A DNA stretch of 64,000 bases from Dallia pectoralis (taxonomy: Eukaryota; Chordata; Actinopteri; Esociformes; Umbridae), in NCBI GenBank assembly GCA_029465975.1, contig CM055745.1, forward strand, positions 7,063,415 through 7,127,414. Direction: 5' to 3'. Below, one piece after another: positions 38,101-53,500 of the stretch. Both the position numbers and the translations under genes were made by a program. The first letter of the stretch is position 1, and the number at the start of each line of letters is the position of its first letter. The notes under the pieces are model-generated. The model had not been told where the DNA came from. It was given only the letters and a program-made list of their open reading frames with translations, and did no database searches.

Positions 38101-41100
38101 TGTTATAATGTGTCAGAGGAACATGGTCATCTATAAGGTACAGGTTGTTATAATGTGTCAGAGGAACATGGTCATCTATAAGGTACAGGTTGTTATAATG
38201 TGTCAGAGGAACATGGTCATCTATAAGGTACAGGTTGTTATAATGTGTCAGAGGAACATGGTCATCTATAAGGTACAGGTTATTGTTATAATGTGTCAGA
38301 GGAACATGGTCATCTATAAGGTACAGGTTGTTATAATGTGTCAGAGGAACATGGTCATCTATAAGGTCAGGTTGTTATAATGTGTCAGAGGAACATGGTC
38401 ATCTATAAGGTCAGGTTGTTATAAGAGGAACATGGTCATCTATAAGGTACAGGTTGTTATAATGTGTCAGAGGAACATGGTCATCTATAAGGTACAGGTT
38501 GTTATAATGTGTCAGAGGAACATGGTCATCTATAAGGTCAGGTTGTTATAATGTGTCAGAGGAACATGGTCATCTATAAGGTACAGGTTGTTATAATGTG
38601 TCAGAGGAACATGGTCATCTATAAGGTACAGGTTGTTATAATGTGTCAGAGGAACATGGTCATCTATAAGGTACAGGTTGTTATAATGTGTCAGAGGAAC
38701 ATGGTCATCTATAAGGTACAGGTTGTTATAATGTGTCAGAGGAATCATCAGAGGAACATGGTCATCTATAAGGTACAGGTTGTTATAATGTGTCAGAGGA
38801 ACATGGTCAGGTTGTTATAATGTGTCTATAATGTGTCAGAGGTACAGGTTGTTATAATGTGTCAGAGGAACATGGTCATCTATAAGGTACAGGTTGTTAT
38901 AATGTGTCAGAGGAACATGGTCATCTATAAGGTACAGGTTGTTATAATGTGTCAGAGGAACATGGTCATCTATAAGGTACAGGTTGTTATAATGTGTCAG
39001 AGGAACAGGAACATGTTATAATGTGTCAGAGGAACATGGTCATCTATAAGGTACAGGTTGTTATAATGTGTCAGAGGAACAGAACATGGTCATCTATAAG
39101 GTACAGGTTGTTATAATGTGTCAGAGGAACATGGTCATCTATAAAGGAACATGGTCATCAGGTTGTTATAATGTGTCAGAGGAACATGGTCATCTATAAG
39201 GTACAGGTTGTTATAATGTGTCAGAGGAACATGGTCATCTATAAGGTACAGGTTGTTATAATGTGTCAGAGGAACATGGTCATCTATAAGGTACAGGTTG
39301 TTATAATGTGTCAGAGGAACATGGTCATCTATAAGGTACAGGTTGTTATAATGTGTCAGAGGAACATGGTCATCTATCAGAGGGTCACAGGTTGTTATAA
39401 TGTGTCAGAGGAACATGGTCATCTATAAGGTACAGGTTGTTATAATGTGTCAGAGGAACATGGTCATCTATAGAGGTACAGGTTGTTATAATGTGTCAGA
39501 GGAACATGGTCATCTATAAGGTGCAGGTTGTTATAATGTGTCAGAGGAACATGGTCATCTATAAGGTGCAGGATGTTATAATGTGTCAGAGGAACATGGT
39601 CATCTATAAGGTACAGGTTGTTATAATGTGTCAGAGGAACATGGTCATCTATAATGGTACAGGTTGTTATAATGTGTCAGAGGAACATGGTCATCTATAA
39701 GGTACAGGTTGTTATAATGTGTCAGAGGAACATGGTCATCTATAAGGTACAGGTTGTTATAATGTGTCAGAGGAACATGGTCATCATCAAGGTACAGGTT
39801 GTTATAATGTGTCAGAGGAACATGGTCATCTATAAGGTACAGGTTGTTATAATGTGTCAGAGGAACATGGTCATCTATAAGGTACAGGTTGTTATAATGT
39901 GTCAGAGGAACATGGTCATCTATAAGGTACAGGTTGTTATAATGTGTCAGAGGAACATTCAGAGGAACATGGTACAGGTTGTTATAATGTGTCAGAGGAA
40001 CATGGTCATCTATAAGGTACAGGTTGTTATAATGTGTCAGAGGAACATGGTCATAATGTGTCAGAGGAACATGGTTATAATGTGTCAGAGGAACATGGTC
40101 ATCTATAAGGTACAGGTTGTTATAATGTGTCAGAGGAACATGGTCATCTATAAGGTACAGGTTGTTATAATGTGTCAGAGGAACATGGTCATAATGTGTC
40201 AGAGGAACATGGTCATCTATAAGGTGCAGGTTGTTATAATGTGTCAGAGGAACATGGTCATCTATAAGGTACAGGTTGTTATAATGTGTCAGAGGAACAT
40301 GGTCATCTATAAGGTACAGGTTGTTATAATGTGTCAGAGGAACATGGTCATCTATAAGGTACAGGTTGTTATAATGTGTCAGAGGAACATGGTCATAATG
40401 TGTCAGAGGAACATGGTCATAATGTGTCAGAGGAACATGGTCATCTATAAGGTACAGGTTGTTATAATGTGTCAGAGGAACATGGTCATCTATAAGGTAC
40501 AGGTTGTTATAATGTGTCAGAGGAACATGGTCATCTATAAGGTACAGGTTGTTATAATGTGTCAGAGGAACATGGTCATAATGTGTCAGAGGAACATGGT
40601 CATCTATAAGGTACAGGTTGTTATAATGTGTCAGAGGAACATGGTCATCTATAAGGTACAGGTTGTTATAATGTGTCAGAGGAACATGGTCATCTATAAG
40701 GTACAGGTTGTTATAATGTGTCAGAGGAACATGGTCATCTATAAGGTACAGGTTGTTATAATGTGTCAGAGGAACATGGTCATCTATAAGGTACAGGTTG
40801 TTATAATGTGTCAGAGGAACATGGTCATCTATAAGGTACAGGTTGTTATAATGTGTCAGAGGAACATGGTCATCTATAAGGTACAGGTTGTTATAATGTG
40901 TCAGAGGAACATGGTCATCTATAAGGTACAGGTTGTTATAATGTGTCAGAGGAACATGGTCATCTATAAGGTACAGGTTGTTATAATGTGTCAGAGGAAC
41001 ATGGTCATCATGGTCAGGTTGTTATAATGTGTCAGAGGAACATGGTCATCTATCAGAGGAAAGGTACAGGTTGTTATAATGTGTCAGAGGAACATGGTCA

Positions 41101-41985
41101 TCTATAAGGTCAGGTTGTTATAATGTGTATAAGGTACAGGTTGTTATAATGTGTCAGAGGAACAGGTACAGGTTGTTATAATGTGTCAGAGGAACATGGT
41201 CATCTATAAGGTGCAGGTTGTTATAATGTGTCAGAGGAACATGGTCATCTATAAGGTACAGGTTGTTATAATGTGTCAGAGGAACATGGTCATCTATAAG
41301 GTACAGGTTGTTATAATGTGTCAGAGGAACATGGTCATCTATAAGGTACAGGTTGTTATAATGTGTCAGAGGAACATGGTCATCTATAAGGTACAGGTTG
41401 TTATAATGTGTCAGAGGAACATGGTCATCTATAAGNNNNNNNNNNNNNNNNNNNNNNNNNNNNNNNNNNNNNNNNNNNNNNNNNNNNNNNNNNNNNNNNN
41501 NNNNNNNNNNNNNNNNNNNNNNNNNNNNNNNNNNNNNNNNNNNNNNNNNNNNNNNNNNNNNNNNNNNNNNNNNNNNNNNNNNNNNNNNNNNNNNNNNNNN
41601 NNNNNNNNNNNNNNNNNNNNNNNNNNNNNNNNNNNNNNNNNNNNNNNNNNNNNNNNNNNNNNNNNNNNNNNNNNNNNNNNNNNNNNNNNNNNNNNNNNNN
41701 NNNNNNNNNNNNNNNNNNNNNNNNNNNNNNNNNNNNNNNNNNNNNNNNNNNNNNNNNNNNNNNNNNNNNNNNNNNNNNNNNNNNNNNNNNNNNNNNNNNN
41801 NNNNNNNNNNNNNNNNNNNNNNNNNNNNNNNNNNNNNNNNNNNNNNNNNNNNNNNNNNNNNNNNNNNNNNNNNNNNNNNNNNNNNNNNNNNNNNNNNNNN
41901 NNNNNNNNNNNNNNNNNNNNNNNNNNNNNNNNNNNTCTATAAGGTACAGGTTGTTATAATGTGTCAGAGGAACATGTGGCTCCAC
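35156..41985. repeat. 45-bp minisatellite array of 6.8 kb, interrupted by a gap
   Basis: Unit ATAATGTGTCAGAGGAACAT then GGTCATCTATAAGGTACAGGTTGTT. It includes many truncated units, commonly a 24-bp form ending at GGTC, and scrambled junctions between 36600 and 39400. The right end is at 41974, after the N gap. Multiple open frames (for example 39654-41027) are repeat translations. Confidence 0.95.
41436..41935. other. Assembly gap, 500 N
   Basis: Exactly 500 N within the 45-bp array. The round number suggests a placeholder, so the true array length is unknown. Confidence 0.98.
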
Positions 41986-42339
41986 ATACTGAATGAGGTC
42001 TCAAAGCCAGGATATTTTTCACAGTGTAACATTACACTAGTATTACACTTCACCATATCATTTTTTCTTCTTCCTTTTACTTCTACCTCACCCCAAATTT
42101 TTCTGGAGCAACATACATTCCCGTGATTTCCCACCGGGTCTTTTCCTGTTTGGTTTCAGTAGAGAGAGACCACGAGGAAAGGAAACAGTTTGATATGTTC
42201 CCTCAAACACGTGACCACCACAGAGCTCACAGCTGAAAATAATTTGGTCCTGCAGGCCAGCAGGCGAGGGGTTGACTCAAACCTCATTCTCTCTCTTTTA
42301 GGGGCAACACACAGACTTCTAATCAGAAATCAGAGAGGA
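41986..42339. other. DENND2A intron, unique sequence
   Basis: No gene was recognised. Confidence 0.5.
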
Positions 42340-42800
42340 GGTGCCAGACACAGGCAGACAGGCAGACAGACACAGGCAGACAGACACGGGCAGACAGACA
42401 CGGGCAGACAGACACGGGCAGACAGACACGGGCAGACAGACACGGGCAGACAGACACAGGCAGACAGACACAGGCAGACAGACACACAGACACATGCAGA
42501 CAGACACACAGACACAGGCAGACAGACACAGGCAGACAGACACAGGCAGACAGACACAGGCAGACAGACACAGGCAGACAGACACACAGACACAGGCAGA
42601 CAGACACACAGACACAGGCAGACATACACACAGACACAGGCAGACATACACACAGACACAGGCAGACAGACACACAGACACAGGCAGACAGACACACAGA
42701 CACAGGCAGACATACACACAGACACAGGCAGACATACACACAGACACAGGCAGACATACACACAGACACAGGCAGACAGACAGACACAGGCGGACAGACT
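42340..42800. repeat. ACAGGCAGACAGAC minisatellite
   Basis: About 30 copies of 12-18-bp units (GGCAGACAGACACA and GGCAGACATACACACAGACACA). The Arg-Gln-Thr and Cys-Leu-Ser open frames are repeat artefacts. Confidence 0.93.
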
Positions 42801-44510
42801 CGCTGATGAACAGCTTGTTGTAACCGTATTCCATTTATTTTCAGCCCAAGGCATCATTTTTCCAAAGTGTCTGACTGTCAGGTTATACTTACACTTCTGG
42901 TGGGTGAGAAAAGTCAACATGGGAGCTGTGCCACTCCTGATGGATGGACCAGTTACACACTTGACTCAGCCAATGAGGAGTTGGCTGGGCAACAATTACC
43001 CAGTTGTCTTTAGTGGATGCTCTGGGGACGCCGGCCGCGTGTGGAATTCTGCCGTCTGTAAAGGCGTTCCCCGGATTCTGAGGGTTGAGGTGAGGGCTGG
43101 CAGCGACGTTCGTTAATTCGTGTGTTTACCCGAGGCTGGGGGCGATTGTTTGAGCGGGCAATGCTCAGGAAATGTTTAACGGCACATGGCTGCGCTAACA
43201 CACTGCAGCACATCTGGATGAGGTCAAACACACACACACACACACACACAAAGAATCACACACACATTCACTAACACACACACACACAGGGAGACAAGCA
43301 CAGACACATTTCCTCATCTGTTGGGATGCCGCGCTGTCCAGTGTGACAAGCACTCATATCTGTCCATCTGCCTTTCTGTCTGGTTTAAGTAAACACAACG
43401 TTTTAACAAGATTTGCCCAGGAACTCAACATGTCATATTAACACCTGGGTCAAATCAAGAACAAAACACACGGCAGTCTGCTTCACCGGCGGCTACAGAC
43501 CTGACTGTTGAGTCGTTGCTTAGACTCGAAAATGCCTCTCTATGACCTATGTAGTAAACGACCTTTGACCTGTGCCCCAAGTAGGAACAGGGCGTACAGT
43601 AACTGAATGTATGGCTGTGGTCGAACCTAGTTGTACTACAACATGCTTTATGCTAACCCTGACATTGTCATATCTGAATGAAACCCTAGAGGTGCATTAT
43701 GGGACTAGGCAATTGGATGTGACAGAGTCTTGCTGGATAGAAGGGAAACGTGATTAAAAAAAGATGTCAGAACTTCAATTGATTCAGCTTCTTAGAAATG
43801 TGGTTAGTCACTGAAGAAGACATATTGTGTGATAGTTAAAGTCAACTATGTTCTTCTCAAGTTGAACTGAATGCCCTGTTCCTCTTCTTCGTTGGAACGC
43901 CCCTAATGGGCCTTAATTACATTACAGTGGAGTTTTCCGTATTTTCAGAAGGTTTTTGGTCCATATGTCACATATTTTTCCTAGTGTATCCTCCAATTAC
44001 TAATCAAGTAAGGATCTGCAGTTCGGGGGAGATTCATAACAGCCAGTTTGGTCTTCGCTCGTTACACATTTGGTTTGGAGTTTTATGGCCCACACAAAAC
44101 CCGACTTCAAACCTGTTGACATGCCTAATTAGTCTGTCTGACTCATTTATCCCTATTCAGATCGGATTTGCTGTGGCAGATATGTTTTTACACGGTCCAC
44201 GTTTTTCCACCTCCTGTCGGCATGGCTGTTTTATATGGCCATTCATGTAGGCAACAGTTCTGTGATGTTGTAGAAGTTTACGGTCTATTGGGAAAAGTTG
44301 CATTCTGGGAAACATTGTCGATGTTATTTATGTGCTATATGTAAGCCACGTCATCAAAGGCACTCTGCATTTGTGTTTAATGCATACCAAAGGTATAATG
44401 GAGATTTATAAATATATAAACAAAAATATAAGTCCACATACAGTATGAAGATTTGGTAAAATTATAACACATCCAGACATAAATGTGTTTCTCACTTTAT
44501 CTCTATCCAG
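42801..44510. other. DENND2A intron, unique sequence
   Basis: A (CA)n tract lies near 43229-43250. No gene was recognised until the candidate exon at 44511. Confidence 0.5.
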
Positions 44511-44597
44511 AATGCCGGCTGCTAGCACCATGACTGGTGGGAGGGCTCTGCTGCTCTGTACGAACACTGACAACTGCATCTACCAATCAGTCAACGG
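44511..44597 (+). CDS. dennd2a: Candidate DENND2A exon, phase-compatible with 55573
   Basis: An 87-nt segment with good splice signals (CTTTATCTCTATCCAG| and CAACGG|GTATGT). The frame that starts with ATG at 44512 (MPAASTMTGGRALLLC then TNTDNCIYQSVNG) is open throughout and ends in phase 2, exactly what the 55573 exon needs (GG+G gives Gly, then LQCCGLKVREAPS). It could provide an N-terminal extension or be a 5' UTR exon. The human protein has no clear counterpart that I can recall. Confidence 0.4.
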
Positions 44598-44734
44598 GTA
44601 TGTATCGCATACTTCCTGAACACTTCGCACCAATAGAAACAGGCAGAGGGAAACAGTGGCTGTCTTACTGTCTCATGTGCCGCTATCACAATGGATGGAC
44701 AGTGGGGTAGAAGATGCCACCGGGCAGATGGCAC

Positions 44735-47395
44735 TGTTACTGGGCATCCTGCTGCCTCTACAGTCTAATGACCATGCTATTTATCATCATGCTGCCTCTA
44801 CTGTATAATGACCATGCTATTTACCATCATGCTGCCTCTACTGTCTAATGACCATGCTATTTACCATCATGCTGCCTCTACTGTATAATGACCATGCTAT
44901 TTATCATCATGCTGCCTCTACTGTATAATGACCATGCTATTTACCATCATGCTGCCTCTACTGTCTAATGACCATGCTATTTACCATCATGCTGCCTCTA
45001 CTGTATAATGACCATGCTATTTACCATCATGCTGCCTCTACTGCCTAATGACCATGCTATTTACCATCATGCTGCCTCTACTGTCTAATGACCATGCTAT
45101 TTACCATCATGCTGCCTCTACTGTATAATGACCATGCTATTTACCATCATGCTGCCTCTACTGCCTAATGACCATGCTATTTACCATCATGCTGCCTCTA
45201 CTGTCTAATGGCCATGCTATTTACCATCATGCTGCCTCTACTGTCTAATGGCCATGCTATTTACCATTCTGCTGCCTCTACTGTCTAATGACCATGCTAT
45301 TTACCATCATGCTGCCTCTACAGTCTAATGACCATGCTATTTACCATCATGCTGCCTCTACTGTATAATGACCATGCTATTTATCATCATGCTGCCTCTA
45401 CTGTCTAATGGCCATGCTATTTACCATCATGCTGCCTCTACTGTCTAATGACCATGCTATTTACCATCATGCTGCCTCTACTGTATAATGACCATGCTAT
45501 TTACCATCATGCTGCCTCTACTGTCTAATGACCATGCTATTTACCATCATGCTGCCTCTACAGTCTAATGACCATGCTATTTACCATCATGCTGCCTCTA
45601 CAGTCTAATGACCATGCTATTTACCATCATGCTGCCTCTACTGTATAATGACCATGCTATTTACCATTCTGCTGCCTCTACTGTCTAATGGCCATGCTAT
45701 TTACCATCATGCTGCCTCTACTGTCTAATGGCCATGCTATTTACCATCATGCTGCCTCTACTGTCTAATGGCCATGTTATTTACCATCATGCTGCCTCTA
45801 CTGCCTAACGACCATGTTATTTACCATCATGCTGCCTCTACTGTCTAATGGCCATGCTATTTACCATCATGCTGCCTCTACTGTCTAATGACCATGCTTT
45901 TTACCATCCTGGTGCCTCTACTGCCTAACGACCATGCTATTTACCATTCTGCTGCCTCTACTGTCTAATGACCATGCTTTTTACCATCCTGGTGCCTCTA
46001 CTGCCTAACGACCATGTTATTTACCATCATGCTGCCTCTGCTGTCTAATGACCATGTTATTTACCATTCTGCTGCCTCTACTGTCTAATGACCATGTTAT
46101 TTACCATTCTGCTGCCTCTACAGTCTAATGACCATGCTATTTACCATCCTGCTGCCTCTACTGTCTAATGACCATGCTATTTACCATTCTGCTGCCTCTA
46201 CTGTCTAATGGCCATGCTATTTACCATCATGCTGCCTCTACTGTCTAATGGCCATGCTATTTACCATCATGCTGCCTCTACTGTCTAATGGCCATGTTAT
46301 TTACCATCATGCTGTCTCTACTGCCTAATGACCATGTTATTTACCATCATGCTGCCTCTACTGTCTAATGGCCATGTTATTTACCATCATGCTGCCTCTA
46401 CTGCCTAACGACCATGCTATTTACCATTCTGCTGCCTCTACTGTCTAATGACCATGCTTTTTACCATCATGCTGCCTCTACTGCCTAACGACCATGCTAT
46501 TTACCATTCTGCTGCCTCTACTGTCTAATGACCATGCTTTTTACCATCCTGGTGCCTCTACTGCCTAACGACCATGTTATTTACCATCATGCTGCCTCTG
46601 CTGTCTAATGACCATGTTATTTACCATTCTGCTGCCTCTACTGTCTAATGACCATGTTATTTACCATCATGCTGCCTCTACTGTCTAATGGCCATGCTAT
46701 TTACCATCATGCTGCCTCTACTGTCTAATGGGCATGCTATTTACCATCATGCTGCCTCTTCTGTCTAATGGCCATGTTATTTACCATCATGCTGCCTCTA
46801 CTGCCTAACGACCATGCTATTTACCATCATGCTGCCTCTACTGTCTAATGACCATGCTTTTTACCATCCTGGTGCCTCTACTGCCTAACGACCATGCTAT
46901 TTACCATTCTGCTGCCTCTACTGCCTAATGACCATGCTTTTTACCATCCTGGTGCCTCTACTGCCTAACGACCATGTTATTTACCATCATGCTGCCTCTG
47001 CTGTCTAATGACCATGTTATTTACCATTCTGCTGCCTCTACTGTCTAATGACCATGTTATTTACCATTCTGCTGCCTCTACAGTCTAATGACCATGCTAT
47101 TTACCATCCTGCTGCCTCTACTGTCTAATGACCATGCTATTTACCATTCTGCTGCCTCTACTGTATAATGACCATGCTATTTACCATCACGCTGCCTCTT
47201 CTGTCTAATGACCATGCTATTTACCATTCTGCTGCCTCTACTGTCTAATGACCATGCTATTTACCATTCTGCTGTCTCTACTGTCTAATGACCATGCTAT
47301 TTACCATTCTGCTGCCTCTACTGTCTAATGACCATGCTATTTACCATTCTGCTGCCTCTACTGTCTAATGACCATGCTATATAGTATATACCATC
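44735..47395. repeat. 40-bp minisatellite with higher-order structure
   Basis: About 66 copies of CTGTCTAATGACCATGCTAT then TTACCATCATGCTGCCTCTA, almost without indels. Variant units (GCTTTTTACC...CTGGTGCC, CTAACG, GCCATG) recur in the same order at about 45961, 46521 and 46921, showing multi-unit duplications. Confidence 0.96.
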
Positions 47396-47590
47396 CTGCT
47401 GCCTTGATTCCCATGGGTTCTTTTTTTAATTAGACCAATAAAATAAACACTTTTATGAAGTCCTGTAAGCGGGAATTTCTGTTTTCCTCCTCACTCTTTA
47501 CAGCTTCATGCTGAATAAAAACAAGCCGGCTCTACTGAAGGCAGGATTAAACTACTTAGAAAACAAATAACATTTGCAAGATATTTTTAG
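47396..47590. other. Short unique spacer between arrays
   Basis: Contains AATAAAATAAACAC and AATAAAAACAAG words. No gene was recognised. Confidence 0.4.
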
Positions 47591-50500
47591 TTGGCCAAAC
47601 AACAGTTATATCACCAGATGCTACACCAAACAACAGATGTATCACCAGATGCTACACCAAACAAGTTATATCACCAGATGCTACACCAAACAACAGATAT
47701 AATCACTAGGTGCTACACCAAACAACAGATATATCACCAGATGCTACACCAAACAACAGATATATCACCAGATGCTACACCAAACAACAGATATATCACC
47801 AGGTGCTGCACCAAACAACAGATATATCACCAGGTGCTACACCAAACAACAGATATATCACCAGGTGCTGCACCAAACAACAGATATATCACTAGGTGCT
47901 ACACCAAACAACAGATATATCACTAGGTGCTACACCAAACAACAGATATATCACCAGATGCTACACCAAACAACAGATATATCACCAGATGCTGCACCAA
48001 ACAACAGATATATCACCAGATGCTACACCAAACAACAGATATATCACCAGATGCTGCACCAAACAACAGATATATCACCAGATGCTACACCAAACAACAG
48101 ATATAATCACTAGATGCTACACCAAACAACAGATATATCACCAGATGCTGCACCAAACAACAGTTATATCACCAGATGCTACACCAAACAACAGATATAT
48201 CACCAGATGCTGCACCAAACAACAGATATATCACCAGATGCTACACCAAACAACAGATATATCACCAGATGCTACACCAAACAACAGATATATCACCAGA
48301 TGCTGCACCAAACAACAGATATATCACCAGATGCTACACCAAACAACAGATATATCACCAGATGCTGCACCAAACAACAGATATATCACCAGATGCTACA
48401 CCAAACAACAGATATAATCACCAGATGCTGCACCAAACAACAGATATATCACCAGGTGCTGCACCAAACAACAGATATATCACCAGATGCTGCACCAAAC
48501 AACAGATATATAACCAGATGCTGCACCAAACAACAGATATATCACCAGATGCTACACCAAACAACAGATATATCACCAGATGCTGCACCAAACAACAGAT
48601 ATATAACCAGATGCTGCACCAAACAACAGATATATCACCAGATGCTACACCAAACAACAGATATATCACCAGGTGCTACACCAAACAACAGATATATCAC
48701 CAGATGCTGCACCAAACAACAGATATATCACCAGGTGCTGCACCAAACAACAGATATATCACCAGATGCTACACCAAACAACAGATATATCACCAGATGC
48801 TACACCAAACAACAGATATATCACCAGATGCTACACCAAACAACAGATATATCACCAGATGCTACACCAAACAACAGATATATCACCAGGTGCTACACCA
48901 AACAACAGATATATCACCAGATGCTACACCAAACAACAGATATATCACCAGATGCTGCACCAAACAACAGATATATCACCAGATGCTGCACCAAACAACA
49001 GATATATCACCAGATGCTACACCAAACAACAGATATATCACCAGGTGCTGCACCAAACAACAGATATATCACCAGATGCTGCACCAAACAACAGATATAT
49101 CACCAGATGCTGCACCAAACAACAGATATAATCACCAGATGCTACACCAAACAACAGATATATCACCAGATGCTGCACCAAACAACAGATATATCACCAG
49201 ATGCTGCACCAAACAACAGATATATCACCAGATGCTGCACCAAACAACAGATATATCACCAGATGCTGCACCAAACAACAGATATATCACCAGATGCTGC
49301 ACCAAACAACAGATATATCACCAGATGCTACACCAAACAACAGATATAATCACCAGATGCTGCACCAAACAACAGATATATCACCAGGTGCTGCACCAAA
49401 CAACAGATATATCACCAGATGCTACACCAAACAACAGATATATCACCAGATGCTACACCAAACAACAGATATATCACCAGATGCTGCACCAAACAACAGA
49501 TATAATCACCAGATGCTACACCAAACAACAGATATATCACCAGGTGCTACACCAAACAACAGATATATCACCAGATGCTACACCAAACAACAGATATATC
49601 ACCAGATGCTGCACCAAACAACAGATATAATCACCAGATGCTACACCAAACAACAGATATATCACCAGGTGCTGCACCAAACAACAGATATATCACCAGA
49701 TGCTGCACCAAACAACAGTTATATAACCAGATGCTGCACCAAACAACAGATATATCACCAGATGCTACACCAAACAACAGATATATCACCAGGTGCTACA
49801 CCAAACAACAGATATATCACCAGGTGCTGCACCAAACAACAGATATATCACCAGGTGCTGCACCAAACAACAGATATATCACCAGATGCTACACCAAACA
49901 ACAGATATATCACCAGATGCTACACCAAACAACAGATATATCACCAGATGCTACACCAAACAACAGATATATCACCAGATGCTACACCAAACAACAGATA
50001 TATCACCAGGTGCTACACCAAACAACAGATATATCACCAGATGCTACACCAAACAACAGATATATCACCAGATGCTGCACCAAACAACAGATATATCACC
50101 AGATGCTGCACCAAACAACAGATATATCACCAGATGCTACACCAAACAACAGATATATCACCAGATGCTGCACCAAACAACAGATATATCACCAGATGCT
50201 GCACCAAACAACAGTTATATCACCAGATGCTGCACCAAACAACAGATATAATCACCAGGTGCTACACCAAACAACAGATATATCACCAGATGCTACACCA
50301 AACAACAGATATATCACCAGATGCTGCACCAAACAACAGATATAATCACCAGATGCTACACCAAACAACAGATATATCACCAGGTGCTACACCAAACAAC
50401 AGATATATCACCAGATGCTGCACCAAACAACAGATATAATCACCAGATGCTACACCAAACAACAGATATATCACCAGATGCTGCACCAAACAACAGATAT

Positions 50501-53500
50501 ATCACCAGATGCTGCACCAAACAACAGATATATCACCAGGTGCTGCACCAAACAACAGATATATCACCAGATGCTGCACCAAACAACAGATATATCACCA
50601 GATGCTGCACCAAACAACAGATATATCACCAGATGCTGCACCAAACAACAGATATATCACCAGATGCTACACCAAACAACAGATATAATCACCAGATGCT
50701 GCACCAAACAACAGATATATCACCAGATGCTACACCAAACAACAGATATATCACCAGATGCTACACCAAACAACAGATATATCACCAGGTGCTGCACCAA
50801 ACAACAGATATATCACCAGATGTGCTGCACCAAACAACAGATATATCACCAGATGCTACACCAAACAACAGATATATCACCAGATGCTACACCAAACAAC
50901 AGATATATCACCAGATGCTACACCAAACAACAGATATATCACCAGATGCTACACCAAACAACAGATATATCACCAGATGCTACACCAAACAACAGATATA
51001 TCACCAGATGCTACACCAAACAACAGATATATCACCAGATGCTACACCAAACAACAGATATATCACCAGATGCTGCACCAAACAACAGATATATCACCAG
51101 ATGCTGCACCAAAACAACAGATATATCACCAGATGCTGCATATATCACCAGATGCTGCACCAAACAACAGATATATCACCAGATGCTGCACCAAACAACA
51201 GATATAATCACTAGGTGCTACACCAAACAACAGATATATCACCAGATGCTACACCAAACAACAGATATATCACCAGATGCTGCACCAAACAACAGATATA
51301 ATCACCAGATGCTACACCAAACAACAGATATATCACCAGATGCTGCACCAAACAACAGATATATCACCAGATGCTGCACCAAACAACAGATATATCACCA
51401 GATGTGCTGCACCAAACAACAGATATATCACCAGATGCTGCACCAAACAACAGATATATCACCAGATGCTGCACCAAACAACAGATATATCACCAGATGC
51501 TACACCAAACAACAGATATATCACCAGATGCTGCACCAAACAACAGATATATCACCAGATGCTACACCAAACAACAGATATAATCACTAGGTGCTACACC
51601 AAACAACAGATATATCACCAGATGCTGCACCAAACAACAGATATAATCACCAGATGCTGCACCAAACAACAGATATATCACCAGATGCTGCACCAAACAA
51701 CAGATATATCACCAGGTGCTGCACCAAACAACAGATATATCACCAGATGCTACACCAAACAACAGATATATCACCAGATGCTACACCAAACAACAGATAT
51801 ATCACCAGATGCTGCACCAAACAACAGATATAATCACCAGATGCTGCACCAAACAACAGATATATCACCAGGTGCTGCACCAAACAACAGATATATCACC
51901 AGATGCTACACCAAACAACAGATATATCACCAGATGCTACACCAAACAACAGATATATCACCAGATGCTGCACCAAACAACAGATATAATCACCAGGTGC
52001 TACACCAAACAACAGATATATCACCAGGTGCTACACCAAACAACAGATATATCACCAGGTGCTACACCAAACAACAGATATATCACCAGATGCTGCACCA
52101 AACAACAGATATAATCACCAGATGCTACACCAAACAACAGATATATCACCAGATGCTGCACCAAACAACAGATATATCACCAGATGCTGCACCAAACAAC
52201 AGATATATCACCAGGTGCTGCACCAAACAACAGATATATCACCAGATGCTGCACCAAACAACAGATATATCACCAGATGCTGCACCAAACAACAGATATA
52301 TCACCAGATGCTGCACCAAACAACAGATATATCACCAGATGCTACACCAAACAACAGATATAATCACCAGATGCTGCACCAAACAACAGATATATCACCA
52401 GATGCTACACCAAACAACAGATATATCACCAGATGCTACACCAAACAACAGATATATCACCAGATGCTGCACCAAACAACAGATATAATCACCAGATGCT
52501 ACACCAAACAACAGATATAATCACCAGATGCTACACCAAACAACAGATATATCACCAGATGCTACACCAAACAACAGATATAATCACCAGATGCTACACC
52601 AAACAACAGATATATCACCAGATGCTGCACCAAACAACAGATATAATCACCAGATGCTACACCAAACAACAGATATAATCACCAGATGCTACACCAAACA
52701 ACAGATATATCACCAGATGCTACACCAAACAACAGATATAATCACTAGGTGCTACACCAAACAACAGATATATCACCAGATGCTGCACCAAACAACAGAT
52801 ATATCACCAGATGCTACACCAAACAACAGATATAATCACTAGATGCTACACCAAACAACAGATATAATCACCAGATGCTACACCAAACAACAGATATAAT
52901 CACTAGGTGCTACACCAAACAACAGATATAATCACCAGATGCTACACCAAACAACAGATATATCACCAGATGCTACACCAAACAACAGATATAATCACCA
53001 GATGCTACACCAAACAACAGATATAATCACCAGATGCTACACCAAACAACAGATATAATCACTAGGTGCTACACCAAACAACAGATATAATCACCAGATG
53101 CTGCACCAAACAACAGATATAATCACCAGATGCTGCACCAAACAACAGATATATCACCAGATGCTACACCAAACAACAGATATATCACCAGGTGCTACAC
53201 CAAACAACAGATATATCACCAGATGCTGCACCAAACAACAGATATATCACCAGATGCTGCACCAAACAACAGATATATAACCAGATGCTGCACCAAACAA
53301 CAGATATATCACCAGATGCTGCACCAAACAACAGATATATAACCAGATGCTACACCAAACAACAGATATAATCACCAGATGCTACACCAAACAACAGATA
53401 TAATCACCAGATGCTGCACCAAACAACAGATATATCACCAGATGCTGCACCAAACAACAGATATATCACCAGATGCTGCACCAAACAACAGATATATCAC

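Noticed and set aside
39654..41942. Long frames in the 45-bp array, one crossing the N gap
   Set aside because: Repeat translation; the part across N carries no information.
42190..43116. 308-codon frame with an Arg-Gln-Thr-Asp core
   Set aside because: The core is the GGCAGACAGACA repeat; the flanks have no recognisable domain or splice-consistent continuation.
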